Shown: positions 41,265 to 50,579, counted from the stretch's first letter. The stretch is 64,000 bases of DNA from Pseudomonas sp. P8_229 (GCF_034008635.1 NZ_CP125378.1:1168001-1232000), one strand, 5' to 3'. A program made the numbers and translations. The notes: a model not told the origin generated them from the sequence alone.

Positions 41265-41924
41265 TCAGACACGGCTCAAATCACTCTGCATATCGCCCAG
41301 GGTCTTCGCCTGTTGTTCGCTGAACAGATGCGGATAGCACTTTTCCAGGTGTTCGAAGAAGAAGGTTACCGGCACATCACTGAACTGGCCGTGATCGACC
41401 AGGTACTCCATCAAATGCGCGCCGTCGCGGTTGTACGGATGGAAAACGCTGTCGTTGATCCCGTCGAACTCCAGTGGCGCGACGTTGAACAGTTCGCAAA
41501 GCTGCTGGTTGAAGGCTGGCGTGGCTTTGACCCAGCGATCATTCAGAAACAGTTCGGTGTAGCCGTGCATGGCGAACACGTCACTGCGCAGCAATTCCAA
41601 CAGACGTGGGGTCGACAGGTGATTCCTGACGTCGGCCAGACCGATGCGCGCGGCAATCCCGCAATGCCGCGCACACCCGGCCAGCAACGTGGCCTTGGGC
41701 ACGCAGTAACTCTCCCCCGCCGCCAAGGCATGGCTGCCACACAGAGTTTGCGGGTCGAGGCTGAAGGTATACGGGTTGTAACGCACCGCTTCGCGCACAG
41801 CGTAATAAAGACCGATCGCCTGCGCGAGTGGGTCGCGGCTGGCCCCACGGTGCTGTTCGGCGAACTCCACCACCGCCGGGTGGTCACTATCGATGAAGCG
41901 GCCGGGGCTCAGATACTCGCGCAT
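41265..41924 (-). CDS. transglutaminase-like superfamily protein
   Basis: Protein of 219 residues. The papain-like triad is visible: Cys in GESYCVPKATLLAGCAR, His in HGYTELFLNDRW and Asp in the WVKATPAFN region being Ala-Thr-Pro, so the third residue is less certain. No signal peptide is seen when started at the ATG at 41924 (MREYLSPGRF). It may be a cysteine protease or amidase. Confidence 0.82.
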   Translation of the reverse strand: MREYLSPGRFIDSDHPAVVEFAEQHRGASRDPLAQAIGLYYAVREAVRYNPYTFSLDPQTLCGSHALAAGESYCVPKATLLAGCARHCGIAARIGLADVRNHLSTPRLLELLRSDVFAMHGYTELFLNDRWVKATPAFNQQLCELFNVAPLEFDGINDSVFHPYNRDGAHLMEYLVDHGQFSDVPVTFFFEHLEKCYPHLFSEQQAKTLGDMQSDLSRV

Positions 41925-42172
41925 GACGTTTTTCTCCTGGGTGAGCCCCGAGTCTAGCGACAGCTCAAGCACAGAGATAACGACGTTTCGGCCAAACATG
42001 CACGCAAAGACGCGGGAATAGCGAACGTTTTCCCACGGGTGTTGCCCACCGAACCTACAAAAGCCATCCAGGGTTTCTCACGAGTTCAATCACCTTGTTC
42101 TGACCACCCCGTTTTACAGATGCCGTCTAAGCTCTGGAGGGTCGGTTTGCCTTGGTTCACGGAGGATTACAT

Positions 42173-44620
42173 ATGCTGTTGTTGTGGATACTGGTTCTGA
42201 TCGTCGGTGTGGCGTACCTCGCCCACCGGCGCATCGCCCCGCTGCCCGCGTTCGGTATCGTCGCCATTTACCTGCTGGCGATGGGCATTTTCAGCCGCGC
42301 CCCGGGCTGGCTGTTGCTGGTGTTCTGGGTCGTGCTTGCGCTGGTTGCCGCGCCGTTGCTACTGCCTGACTTGCGCCGCAAACACTTCACCGCGCCGCTG
42401 TTCAACTGGTTCCAGAAAACCCTGCCGCCGATGTCGCAGACCGAACGCGACGCGATCGATGCCGGCACCGTGTGGTGGGACGGCGAGCTGTTCAGCGGCC
42501 GTCCGGACTGGGACAAACTGCTGTCCTATCCCAAGGCGCAACTGAGCGAGGAAGAACAGGCGTTCATCGACGGTCCGACCGAAGAGCTCTGCGCGATGGT
42601 CACTGACTGGCAGATCGGCCAGTCGATGGACCTGCCGCCCGAAGCCTGGAGCCACATCAAGGAACACGGCTTCTTCGCCCTGATCATTCCCAAGGAGTTC
42701 GGCGGCAAGGGCTTTTCCGCCTATGCCCACTCGCAAGTGGCGATGAAGCTCGCCACCCGCAGCGGCGACCTCGCCTCGACGGTGATGGTACCCAACTCCC
42801 TCGGCCCGGCCGAACTGCTGCTGCATTACGGCACCGATGAACAACGCAATCACTACCTGCCGCGACTGGCCCGTGGCGACGACATTCCGTGCTTCGCCCT
42901 CACCGGCCCGCTGGCCGGCTCCGACGCCGGCGCCATGCCCGACACCGGGATCATCTGCAAAGGCGAATGGGAAGGTCAGGAAGTCATCGGCCTGCGCCTG
43001 AACTGGGAAAAACGCTATATCACCCTCGGTCCGGTAGCGACCCTGCTCGGCCTCGCCTTCAAGGCCTACGACCCGGACCACTTGCTGGGCGACAAGGACG
43101 ACCTCGGGATCAGCCTGGCGCTGATCCCCACCGATACCCCGGGCGTGGAAATCGGCCGTCGTCACCTGCCGCTGGGCGCAGCGTTCATGAACGGCCCGAA
43201 TTCGGGCAAAGACGTGTTCATCCCGCTGGACTTCCTCATCGGTGGCCAGGAAATGCTCGGCAAGGGCTGGATGATGCTGATGAACTGCCTGTCGGTCGGG
43301 CGCTCGATTTCGCTGCCGGCCGTCGGCACTGGCGCGGCCAAGTTCACCAGTCTGGTGACCGGTCAGTACGCGCAGATTCGTGAACAGTTCAACGTGCCGC
43401 TCTCGGCCTTCGAAGGCATTCAGGAAGCGATGGCGCGCATCGGCGGCAACGCCTGGATGATGGACGCGGCGCGCATGCTCACCGCCAACGCGGTGGATCT
43501 GGGCGAAAAACCGTCAGTGCTGTCGGCGATCCTCAAGTACCACCTGACCGAACGCGGCCGCGAGTGCATCAGCCACGCCATGGACGTACACGGCGGCAAG
43601 GCGATCATCATGGGCCCGAACAACTATCTGGGGCGCAGCTGGAACGGCGCGCCGATCTTCATCACCGTGGAGGGCGCGAACATCCTTTCGCGCAACCTGA
43701 TGATCTTCGGTCAGGGCGCCATTCGCTGCCATCCGTTCGTGCTCAAGGAAATGGCCCTGGCCGGGCGCGAGGACAAGGATCAGGCGTTGAAAGAGTTCGA
43801 CGGCCTGCTGCTCAAGCACATCGGTTTTGCCGTCGGCAACGCGGCCAGTACCCTGGTGCTGAACCTGGGTTTCGGCCACTTCGAGCCTGCCCCCGGCGAC
43901 AAGATCAGTCAGGGCTATTTCCGCGCACTCAACCGTCAGGCGGCGGCATTCGCGATGCTGGCCGACTTCAGCATGATGTTGCTGGGCGGCGAACTGAAAC
44001 GCCGCGAACGCCTGTCGGCGCGTCTCGGCGATGTGCTGAGCAACCTGTATCTGGCCTCCGCCGCGCTCAAGCGTTATCACGACCTGGATTCGCCGGCGCA
44101 CATGGAACCACTGTTCCGCTGGGCCATGGAAGAAAGCCTCGGCCAGTCGGAGCGGGCGCTGGATGAGCTGCTGAGCAACTTCCCGAACAAGGTGTTTGGC
44201 TGCCTGTTGCGGGTCATCGTGTTCCCGTTCGGTCGGCGCCACAAAGGTCCATCGGACAAGCTCGGCGCCGAAGTGGCCGCAGTGATCGGCCGGGCCAAAG
44301 GCGACCCGACCCTGGAAGAACTGCTCGCCGGCTGCTATCGCCCGCAGTCCGCCGACGATGCCGTCGGTGCCCTGCAACACGCCAGCGATCTGCTGAATGC
44401 CGCCCAACCGCTGCACAAAAAGCTGCACACGTCGCTCAAGAGCGGTCAGGTCAAACCGATCGCAGGCGAAAACGCGATCGATGCGGCGCTGGAGGCCGGA
44501 GTGTTGCAACCGCAGGAAGCACAGACCCTGCGCGATGCAGAGGCAGCACGGCGCAAAGTGATCGACGTCGATGACTTCGACAAGGAACAGCTGAAACAGG
44601 CAGAGGGCAAAGTCCGCTGA
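42173..44620 (+). CDS. fadE: membrane-anchored acyl-CoA dehydrogenase (FadE type)
   Basis: First enzyme of beta-oxidation, 815 residues, the length of FadE and its paralogues. Two hydrophobic segments at the N-terminus (LLLWILVLIVGVAYL and FGIVAIYLLAMGIF) anchor it. The flavin dehydrogenase core has FALTGPLAGSDAGAMPDTG and VHGGKAIIMGPNNYLGR, and a DUF1974 C-terminal domain follows. The ATG at 42173 has a GGAGG about 8 bases upstream. The chain-length range is not evident. Confidence 0.93.
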   Translation: MLLLWILVLIVGVAYLAHRRIAPLPAFGIVAIYLLAMGIFSRAPGWLLLVFWVVLALVAAPLLLPDLRRKHFTAPLFNWFQKTLPPMSQTERDAIDAGTVWWDGELFSGRPDWDKLLSYPKAQLSEEEQAFIDGPTEELCAMVTDWQIGQSMDLPPEAWSHIKEHGFFALIIPKEFGGKGFSAYAHSQVAMKLATRSGDLASTVMVPNSLGPAELLLHYGTDEQRNHYLPRLARGDDIPCFALTGPLAGSDAGAMPDTGIICKGEWEGQEVIGLRLNWEKRYITLGPVATLLGLAFKAYDPDHLLGDKDDLGISLALIPTDTPGVEIGRRHLPLGAAFMNGPNSGKDVFIPLDFLIGGQEMLGKGWMMLMNCLSVGRSISLPAVGTGAAKFTSLVTGQYAQIREQFNVPLSAFEGIQEAMARIGGNAWMMDAARMLTANAVDLGEKPSVLSAILKYHLTERGRECISHAMDVHGGKAIIMGPNNYLGRSWNGAPIFITVEGANILSRNLMIFGQGAIRCHPFVLKEMALAGREDKDQALKEFDGLLLKHIGFAVGNAASTLVLNLGFGHFEPAPGDKISQGYFRALNRQAAAFAMLADFSMMLLGGELKRRERLSARLGDVLSNLYLASAALKRYHDLDSPAHMEPLFRWAMEESLGQSERALDELLSNFPNKVFGCLLRVIVFPFGRRHKGPSDKLGAEVAAVIGRAKGDPTLEELLAGCYRPQSADDAVGALQHASDLLNAAQPLHKKLHTSLKSGQVKPIAGENAIDAALEAGVLQPQEAQTLRDAEAARRKVIDVDDFDKEQLKQAEGKVR

Positions 44621-44694
44621 TCCCGACAGCCATGTCCAAGCGAGCGCAGGAGCTTTATACTCCCGCGCCCGTTTTGCTCTTGAGGACTTATCTC

Positions 44695-45102
44695 GTGTCC
44701 AACGTCGTTGCCGATCATCTTGTGTTACTCGACCACCTGCGCAGTATTCTGGTCGCCGTAGGTGAGGCCGAACAGGTTCCCGAAGAGAGCCATGCCTTGT
44801 TCCTGGAGCGTTTCGACGAACTGCTGGCGTCCCTGCCGATCGATCCGATCGAAAGCCAGTATCTGGGCCAGGATATCCTGACCCAAGTGATCACCCGCTA
44901 TCCGCAAATCGCCCATCTGATCCCACGGGATCTGCTGTGGTTCTTCGCGGGTGACTGCCTGCACTACCTGTCCGATGAAGAAATCGACCTGTATCAGGCG
45001 CTGGAAGAACGTCGCTACGACGCCGAACAGAATGATGAACCGTTCGACTGGAATCAGGAAAAACAGCTGTTGGCGATGTCTGCACAAGACAGCAAGCACT
45101 GA
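44695..45102 (+). CDS. PA2817 family protein
   Basis: Acidic cytoplasmic protein of 135 residues (SNVVADHLVLLDHLRS start) matching a small Pseudomonas family. It ends in a polar tail. The GTG at 44695 has TTGAGGA upstream and is preferred over the ATG at 44632. It follows fadE by 74 bases and may share its transcript. Function is unknown. Confidence 0.75.
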   Translation: MSNVVADHLVLLDHLRSILVAVGEAEQVPEESHALFLERFDELLASLPIDPIESQYLGQDILTQVITRYPQIAHLIPRDLLWFFAGDCLHYLSDEEIDLYQALEERRYDAEQNDEPFDWNQEKQLLAMSAQDSKH

Positions 45103-45120
45103 TTTTCTCCTGGTAATGAA

Positions 45121-45155
45121 AAGGCCCGCATGGTGATCCATGCGGGCCTTTTTAT
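45121..45155. terminator. bidirectional terminator
   Basis: AAGGCCCGCATGG-TGAT-CCATGCGGGCCTT, a perfect 13-bp stem with T-runs, between the convergent PA2817-family and lysR genes. Confidence 0.93.
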
Positions 45156-45165
45156 TGTGCTGCTA

Positions 45166-46164
45166 TTACAGCAATCCTTCGCTTTCAGGCAGCTCGTACG
45201 CCATCGCCAGGTTGTTTGGCGCCCCCGCCCTGCCCGGCTTGCTCAACGTCGGCTCCTTCTCCAGGCACTCCACCAGATAATCGATGAACACCCGCAACTT
45301 CGGTGGCAGATAGCGCGTTGGTGAGTGCAGCAACCACAGTCCACCGTGGTACGAAGCCAGGAACGTCCACTCCGGCAACACCTGCACAATCAGCTTCTGC
45401 TCAAGCGCATAACGCGCGGTGAAATACGGCAGGCTGCCGATGCCGATGTGCTGCAATACCGCCCCCAACCGCACGCCGGTATGGTTGGCGGCATAGCGGC
45501 CACGCACGCCGACGGTCACTGCTTTACTGCCCTTCTTGAATTTCCAGCGCGCATCGCTTGGGGTTTCACCCAGATAAATGCAGCTGTGATTGAGCAAGTC
45601 ATGCGGATGCGTCGGTGTGCCGTGTTCGGCCAGGTATTGCGGCGTAGCGCAGAGCAAATGATCGATGGTCAGCAACTGACGCCCGACCAGTCCGGCTGGC
45701 GGACTGTCAGTGATACGAATCGCCAGATCAACATGATCGTCGATCAGATCAACCTGCCGGTCTTCCAACAGCAACTCGACATCGACCTTGGGATAACGCC
45801 GCAGAAACTCGGGCATGTGTGGATGAATCACAAAACGCCCGACCGCTTTCGGCACGCTGACCCGCACCAGCCCTTCCGCCTCATGGGTGAACTGGCCGCT
45901 GATCTCCATCACTGACTTGGCAGCGCTGACCATCTCCTGACAGCGCTTGAACACTTCTTCACCACCGTCACTCAGGCGTAGTTTGCGTGTGGTGCGCTGC
46001 AGCAAACGCGTAGCCAGCGCCTTTTCCAGGCGAGAAATGCTACGACTGATCGCTGACGGCGAAGAACCCAGCTGGCGGGCGGCCTCGGAAAAGCTGCCGG
46101 TCTCCACGACCTTGACGAAAATCGCCATTTCACCGAGCAGTGGCAGCGGGAGATTGATGCTCAC
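45166..46164 (-). CDS. LysR family transcriptional regulator
   Basis: Regulator of 332 residues. The N-terminal HTH is FSEAARQLGSSPSAISRSISRLEKALATRLLQRTTR (helix-turn-helix near residues 23-55, quoted in parts in the family), followed by a LysR substrate domain (VRVSVPKAVGRFVIHPHM). The GTG at 46164 is the likely start; the TTG three codons upstream is too near the AAGGA. It is divergent from alaX across 90 bases, so it probably controls the alaX-oxygenase-lysE unit. Confidence 0.88.
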   Translation of the reverse strand: MSINLPLPLLGEMAIFVKVVETGSFSEAARQLGSSPSAISRSISRLEKALATRLLQRTTRKLRLSDGGEEVFKRCQEMVSAAKSVMEISGQFTHEAEGLVRVSVPKAVGRFVIHPHMPEFLRRYPKVDVELLLEDRQVDLIDDHVDLAIRITDSPPAGLVGRQLLTIDHLLCATPQYLAEHGTPTHPHDLLNHSCIYLGETPSDARWKFKKGSKAVTVGVRGRYAANHTGVRLGAVLQHIGIGSLPYFTARYALEQKLIVQVLPEWTFLASYHGGLWLLHSPTRYLPPKLRVFIDYLVECLEKEPTLSKPGRAGAPNNLAMAYELPESEGLL

Positions 46165-46194
46165 AGCGCACAAGTCCTTTGATGTTTGAACGGA

Positions 46195-46223
46195 TTATCA
46201 CGTTATTGCACGATTCATATAAT
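46195..46223 (+). promoter_or_regulatory. candidate promoter of the alaX unit
   Basis: A perfect TATAAT at 46218-46223 lies 17 bases after a weak TTATCA. The lysR-alaX gap is unusually AT-rich. A weak -35 would suit activation by a LysR protein. Confidence 0.45.
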
Positions 46224-46254
46224 AAAAAAAGAAACTTTAATAAGGGCATGGAAT

Positions 46255-46881
46255 ATGACGCTTCGCCTCTTTTTCCATAGTGATGACCTCAAGGCTAATG
46301 TGGAAGTCCTCGACTGCACGCCCCACGAGAACGAATTTGCCGTGGTGTTGCGCGCCACTCTGTTTCATCCGCAAGGCGGAGGTCAGCCCTGCGACACCGG
46401 CTGGATCGGCGAAAGCCAAGTGCTGCGCGTGGTGCAGGAACCAGACCGGATCGTCCATTACGTCGACTGTCCGGTAAAACTCGGCATGACCTGTATTCAC
46501 GTCGATGAACAGCGTCGCAGCTTCAACACTCGCATGCATTCGGCTGGGCATCTGATCGGGCACTTCGTACAGGCCATGGGCTGGACACCGATCAAGGCAC
46601 ACCACTGGCCTGACGAAGGCCGGGTGCAGTTCAAACCAGGTGATGCCGCGCAGGAAGTCGATGCGCCGACCGTTCAATACGGTATCGGTCAGTGGATCGA
46701 ACACGATCTGCCGCGCCTGACCTCGCTGCGCGAGGGCGCGCGGGAAATCGGCTTTGGCGAGCTGCCAGCCTATGGCTGTGGTGGCACCCATGTACGCAGC
46801 CTGAAGGATTTGGGCACAGTCACGATCGCGTCACTTTCGCAGAAGAAAGGCACGTTATCCGTCCACTACAGCGTGGATTGA
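46255..46881 (+). CDS. free-standing alanyl-tRNA editing protein (AlaX-like)
   Basis: Protein of 208 residues resembling the editing and C-terminal part of alanyl-tRNA synthetase without the aminoacylation domain. Its zinc ligands are complete: H95 and H99 in HSAGHL, C175 and H179 in CGGTH; the glycine motif FHPQGGGQP is at 38-46. Such proteins hydrolyse mischarged Ser- or Gly-tRNA(Ala) in trans, and some relatives act on other tRNAs. The ATG at 46255 has AAGGG 8 bases upstream. It is the first gene of a unit with an amino-acid oxygenase-like gene and a LysE exporter. Confidence 0.85.
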   Translation: MTLRLFFHSDDLKANVEVLDCTPHENEFAVVLRATLFHPQGGGQPCDTGWIGESQVLRVVQEPDRIVHYVDCPVKLGMTCIHVDEQRRSFNTRMHSAGHLIGHFVQAMGWTPIKAHHWPDEGRVQFKPGDAAQEVDAPTVQYGIGQWIEHDLPRLTSLREGAREIGFGELPAYGCGGTHVRSLKDLGTVTIASLSQKKGTLSVHYSVD

Positions 46882-46887
46882 GCATTT

Positions 46888-46913
46888 CGGACGTTGCCCT
46901 AGCGCAACGTCCG
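46888..46913. other. intercistronic hairpin between alaX and the oxygenase gene
   Basis: CGGACGTTGC-CCTAGC-GCAACGTCCG, a perfect 10-bp stem starting 7 bases after the alaX stop, without a T-run. It may stabilise the upstream mRNA or adjust expression of the second gene. Confidence 0.6.
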
Positions 46914-46957
46914 ACGCTGGGGGAACCGCACTCGCAGGTTCCGTTGACTATCGATAG

Positions 46958-47743
46958 ATGGACCTAAAAACAATGATGCTAGACGTCGAGCGTCTCGATG
47001 AGACGTGCATAAAAAAACTGGCCAACGAAGATGTCCTCGCCATCCGCGTCAAAGGCTTTTTGCCCGAACCGCTGGCGATCCAGATTGGCGACAAAATTCT
47101 TGCTCCGGGATTCGAAGGTTATATCAACGCGCCGAGCATCGGCCGCATCGGTATGGCGTTTTACGAGGCGGAAAACCAGCCGCTGCTGATCGAGGATTAT
47201 TTCGAGCGTGCCACCAGCAACATCGCCGAACTGCGCAACCGTTGTGCGCCCTACTCCTCACCGATCGACACCCTGCGCTGCATGCTCGACGAATCATGGC
47301 CGGCCGGCGCCCATCTGGAAAACCTCTATGGCCGCAAGATGTATGTCGGCCTGTCGCGGGTAGTCAAACCCGGCGTGTGCTTCCTGGCCCATCACGACAT
47401 TTTTGCCAAGGATGCGCCGGACAGCTTTCAGGCCCGCAGCCTGGAGGCGCAGTTCGCCTGCAACGTGTACCTGAACATGCCGACCGAGGGCGGTGCGCTG
47501 CAGGTGTGGGACGACGACATTACCCCGGATCAGTTCGACGAGATGCGCGGCGACAGTTACGGCATCGACCCGGCACTGCTCGGCCCGCCGACCCTTGAAG
47601 TGCGGCCGGAGCCAGGCGATTTCATCATGTTCAATTCGCGTTGCATGCACTCGGTGACCCCCGGTGTGGCAGATCCGCGACTGAGCCTTTCCTTCTTTGT
47701 CGGCTATCGCGGCAATGCTTCACCCCTGACCTTCTGGAGCTGA
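46958..47743 (+). CDS. 2-oxoglutarate/Fe(II)-dependent oxygenase, BesD-like
   Basis: Oxygenase of 261 residues. The metal triad H145-x-D147 and H231 is complete, with R241 ten residues after the distal His for 2-oxoglutarate. The overall pattern (GRIGMAFYEAEN, LDESWPAGAHLENLYGRKM in two parts, NVYLNMPTEGG, SFFVGYRG) resembles the BesD family of free amino-acid halogenases and hydroxylases as I remember it. Halogenases in that family have Gly in place of the Asp; here the Asp is kept, so hydroxylation is expected. The gene lies one base before lysE. The ribosome binding site is poor. Amino-acid substrate is inference. Confidence 0.78.
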   Translation: MDLKTMMLDVERLDETCIKKLANEDVLAIRVKGFLPEPLAIQIGDKILAPGFEGYINAPSIGRIGMAFYEAENQPLLIEDYFERATSNIAELRNRCAPYSSPIDTLRCMLDESWPAGAHLENLYGRKMYVGLSRVVKPGVCFLAHHDIFAKDAPDSFQARSLEAQFACNVYLNMPTEGGALQVWDDDITPDQFDEMRGDSYGIDPALLGPPTLEVRPEPGDFIMFNSRCMHSVTPGVADPRLSLSFFVGYRGNASPLTFWS

Positions 47744-47744
47744 G

Positions 47745-48383
47745 ATGTTATCGAACTACCTGGGCGAGTTTCTGGCGCTGGCCACCATCCACTTTCTGGC
47801 CGTGGTCGCTCCCGGCCCGGATTTCGCCGTCACCATCCGCCAAAGCGTACGCTTCGGTCGACTGGTAGGCATTTGCACAGCACTGGGCATCGGGGCGGGT
47901 ATTTCCGTGCATGTGTTGTATACCCTGCTTGGGGTCGGCGCCTTGATGCACACCACGCCATGGTTGCTGACGGTGGCCAAGGTCGTCGGGGGCGCCTACA
48001 TCTTTTACCTCGGCATCTGCCTGATTCGCAGCAAGCCGAAAACCACGCTTGAGGGCGAGCAGAGCACGGAGGAGCCGCTGGTCGAGCAGTCGCTGTTCAA
48101 GGCGTTCAGCACCGGTTTTCTGACCAATGCCACGAACCCCAAGGCCACGCTGTTTTTCCTGGCGATCTTCACCACGATCATCAGCGCCAGCACGCCGCTG
48201 AACATTCAGGCGCTGTACGGGGTGTGGATGTGCTTCGTCAATGCGCTGTGGTTCGTGATCGTCGCGCTGTTTTTTTCCAGCAGCCGGGTGCGGAACCTGT
48301 TTATGCGCATGGGCCATTGGTTTGAACGCAGCATGGGGGTGATCCTGATTCTGTTCGCCGGACGACTGGTCTTGTCGATGTAA
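47745..48383 (+). CDS. LysE family amino-acid exporter
   Basis: Inner-membrane protein of 212 residues with six helices and the family N-terminus FLAVVAPGPDFAVTIRQSVRFGR. LysE/RhtB proteins export amino acids such as Lys, Thr or homoserine. Its ATG is one base after the oxygenase stop, so the pair is translated together. A terminator ends the unit. Confidence 0.9.
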   Translation: MLSNYLGEFLALATIHFLAVVAPGPDFAVTIRQSVRFGRLVGICTALGIGAGISVHVLYTLLGVGALMHTTPWLLTVAKVVGGAYIFYLGICLIRSKPKTTLEGEQSTEEPLVEQSLFKAFSTGFLTNATNPKATLFFLAIFTTIISASTPLNIQALYGVWMCFVNALWFVIVALFFSSSRVRNLFMRMGHWFERSMGVILILFAGRLVLSM

Positions 48384-48399
48384 AACTGCCTTATAGAAC

Positions 48400-48434
48400 A
48401 AGGCCCGAACGGTCATCCCGCTCGGGCCTTTTTC
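48400..48434 (+). terminator. terminator after the lysE gene
   Basis: AAGGCCCGA and TCGGGCCTT form the stem, followed by T residues. Confidence 0.85.
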
Positions 48435-48580
48435 GTTTGTGCGTCGCTTTTGCATTTCTGTGCGACGCATCCCACTTCCCGGGCTCCCCTTCAACACCCT
48501 CACGGTGTTAGTTTGGAAAAGATTTGTTTCATCTTTGAAACACACCTCAATCAACTGCCTGCAAAGGAATGCCCACTGCA

Positions 48581-50320
48581 ATGAATTTTTCTCTCAAGCG
48601 CCTGGCGGCGACCAGCCTGATCCTGGCCAGCTTTTCTGCGTTCACCCTGCCCGCACAGGCCAACATCACCCCGCAACAGAGCGCAGCCATTCTCAAGAGC
48701 TTCGATGATGCGAGCGTCACCGATTTCCGCCAGTTTCTGGGTGCCGTAGGCAAGAGCGACCTGGGTAAAACCGACAACCTCGGCCCGGCGATCAATGCCT
48801 TTCTCGACAACAAGACCCCGAGCGCTGAACAGCAGAACGAGATCTACCGCCTGCTGGGCATCTACACCCGCGTGAAATACGGCAAGGCTGCACTGGAAAC
48901 CCTGCGCGAACTGGTGGAAATCCCGACCTTCCAGAAAGAAGGTGTGGCCCAGCACGACAATCCCGAGTTCATCAAGATCGCCGAAAAGATCAAGAACCTG
49001 GCCGAATCGTTCAACCTGAAGTTCCGCAACGTCGACAACCGCGTCTATGAAATCTCCCTGGACGGCAGCGGCGACGAAGTCGTGGGTATTCACGCGCATG
49101 CCGACGTGGTGCCGGTCACCCCGGAAAACTGGGTACTGAAAGACGGCACCAAACTCGATCCGTTCAAAGTCACGCTGATCGGCGACCGCATGTACGGTCG
49201 CGGCACCGAAGACGACAAGAACGGCATCGTCGTCGCCATGTACGCGATGAAAGTGATCAAGGAAGAGAAGCTGCCACTGGCACGCAATTTCAAACTGCTG
49301 GTGGACACCACTGAAGAAACCACCGGCGACGCGATCCCGTACTACTTCGAACACAACCCGACGCCGAACTACAACATGGCGCTGGACGGCGGCTACCCGG
49401 TGGTCATCGCCGAAAAAGGCTACGGCACGGTCATGGCCAACTTCCCGCTGCGCAAAGGTGAAGGCAGCGGCGCGGAAATCATCTCGATGACCGGCGGCCT
49501 GGCGACCAACCAGATTCCATCGGTTTCGGTTGCCACTCTCGTCACCGACAAGCCTGAGCAACTGGCCGCAAGCCTGCAGAAAGCCGGCAGCGAATATGCC
49601 AAAAAACACGGCGGCGACTTCGAAATCGCGGCCAAGGTTGACGACAAAGACGTCAAATTGAGCGTCACCGGTGTGTCCGCGCACTCCTCCGAACCCGAGT
49701 CCGGCGTCAACCCGGTCGCACGCATGCTCGACTTCATCAACAGCCTCGACGGCAAGGTGGCGCTCAAGCACAACCAGATCACCGATGCTGCACGTTATGC
49801 GTCCACCAACTGGGGCCTGGATTATCTGGGCAAAAAACTCGGTGTCGGCTTCTCTGATTCGTTCATGGGCCCGCTGACCACTTCGCTGACCTACGTGGGC
49901 GTCGACGACAAAGCCTTCAAGCTGGCGGTCAACCTGCGCGTGCCGAAGGGCAAGTCCCCGGAAGTCCTGAAGAAGGAAATCGCTGACAAGCTCGCAGCCT
50001 GGAGCAAGAAATCCCATGTAGCCGTGGACTTCACCTACTCGATCGCCGAACCGATGTACCGCAATCCGGAAGGCGAATGGGTCAAAGCGCTGCTGGCGGT
50101 GGCCAGTGAGAACCTGGGCATGAAGCACGAGTTCGGCACCTCGGCCGGCGCGACCTCGGTGCATGAACTGCCGAACGGCGTGCAATTCGGCCTGGCCCGA
50201 CCTGAAGTCAAATACACCGGTCACACCGACGGCGAGTTCAAGACGGTTGACCAGTTCCTGCTGGACCTGCAGATCGTCACTGAAATGATGGGACGTGTCG
50301 GCCAACTGCCGAAACTCTGA
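48581..50320 (+). CDS. secreted M20 family dipeptidase
   Basis: Zinc peptidase of 579 residues with a Sec signal peptide (MNFSLKRLAATSLILASFSA, cleaved after ALPAQA-like LPAQA). The M20 metal motifs are IHAHADVVP, GRGTEDDKNG and TTEETTGD, matching PepV/Sapep-like dipeptidases. Expected to cleave dipeptides in the periplasm or outside. Starts at 48569 and 48581 are both possible; the second gives the cleaner signal peptide although its spacing to AAGGA is long. Confidence 0.85.
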   Translation: MNFSLKRLAATSLILASFSAFTLPAQANITPQQSAAILKSFDDASVTDFRQFLGAVGKSDLGKTDNLGPAINAFLDNKTPSAEQQNEIYRLLGIYTRVKYGKAALETLRELVEIPTFQKEGVAQHDNPEFIKIAEKIKNLAESFNLKFRNVDNRVYEISLDGSGDEVVGIHAHADVVPVTPENWVLKDGTKLDPFKVTLIGDRMYGRGTEDDKNGIVVAMYAMKVIKEEKLPLARNFKLLVDTTEETTGDAIPYYFEHNPTPNYNMALDGGYPVVIAEKGYGTVMANFPLRKGEGSGAEIISMTGGLATNQIPSVSVATLVTDKPEQLAASLQKAGSEYAKKHGGDFEIAAKVDDKDVKLSVTGVSAHSSEPESGVNPVARMLDFINSLDGKVALKHNQITDAARYASTNWGLDYLGKKLGVGFSDSFMGPLTTSLTYVGVDDKAFKLAVNLRVPKGKSPEVLKKEIADKLAAWSKKSHVAVDFTYSIAEPMYRNPEGEWVKALLAVASENLGMKHEFGTSAGATSVHELPNGVQFGLARPEVKYTGHTDGEFKTVDQFLLDLQIVTEMMGRVGQLPKL

Positions 50321-50335
50321 TGAATACGTGAAAAC

Positions 50336-50361
50336 AAAAAAGGACCCGAAGGTCCTTTTTT
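50336..50361 (+). terminator. terminator after the dipeptidase gene
   Basis: AGGACC-CGAA-GGTCCT followed by six T. Confidence 0.88.
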
Positions 50362-50387
50362 GTTGCGCGACAACTTGCGCACAAACA

Positions 50388-50417
50388 AAAACGCCGATCA
50401 TCACTGATCGGCGTTTT
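50388..50417 (-). terminator. terminator at the 3' end of the tRNA array
   Basis: AAAACGCCGATCA-TCAC-TGATCGGCGTTTT, 13-bp stem, directly after the last tRNA-Gly on the minus strand. Confidence 0.88.
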
Positions 50418-50425
50418 TGTAAAAT

Positions 50426-50501
<76 letters not shown>

Positions 50502-50503
50502 AA

Positions 50504-50579
50504 TGGCGTCCCCTAGGGGACTCGAACCCCTGTTACCGCCGTGAAAGGGCGGTGTCCTAGGCCACTAGACGAAGGGGAC
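50504..50579 (-). tRNA. tRNA-Glu (TTC), copy 3
   Basis: 76-nt cloverleaf beginning GTCCCCTTCGTCTAGTGG, anticodon TTC in CTTTCACG, GTTCGAGTCC arm, encoded CCA. Two bases separate it from tRNA-Gly. Confidence 0.97.
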
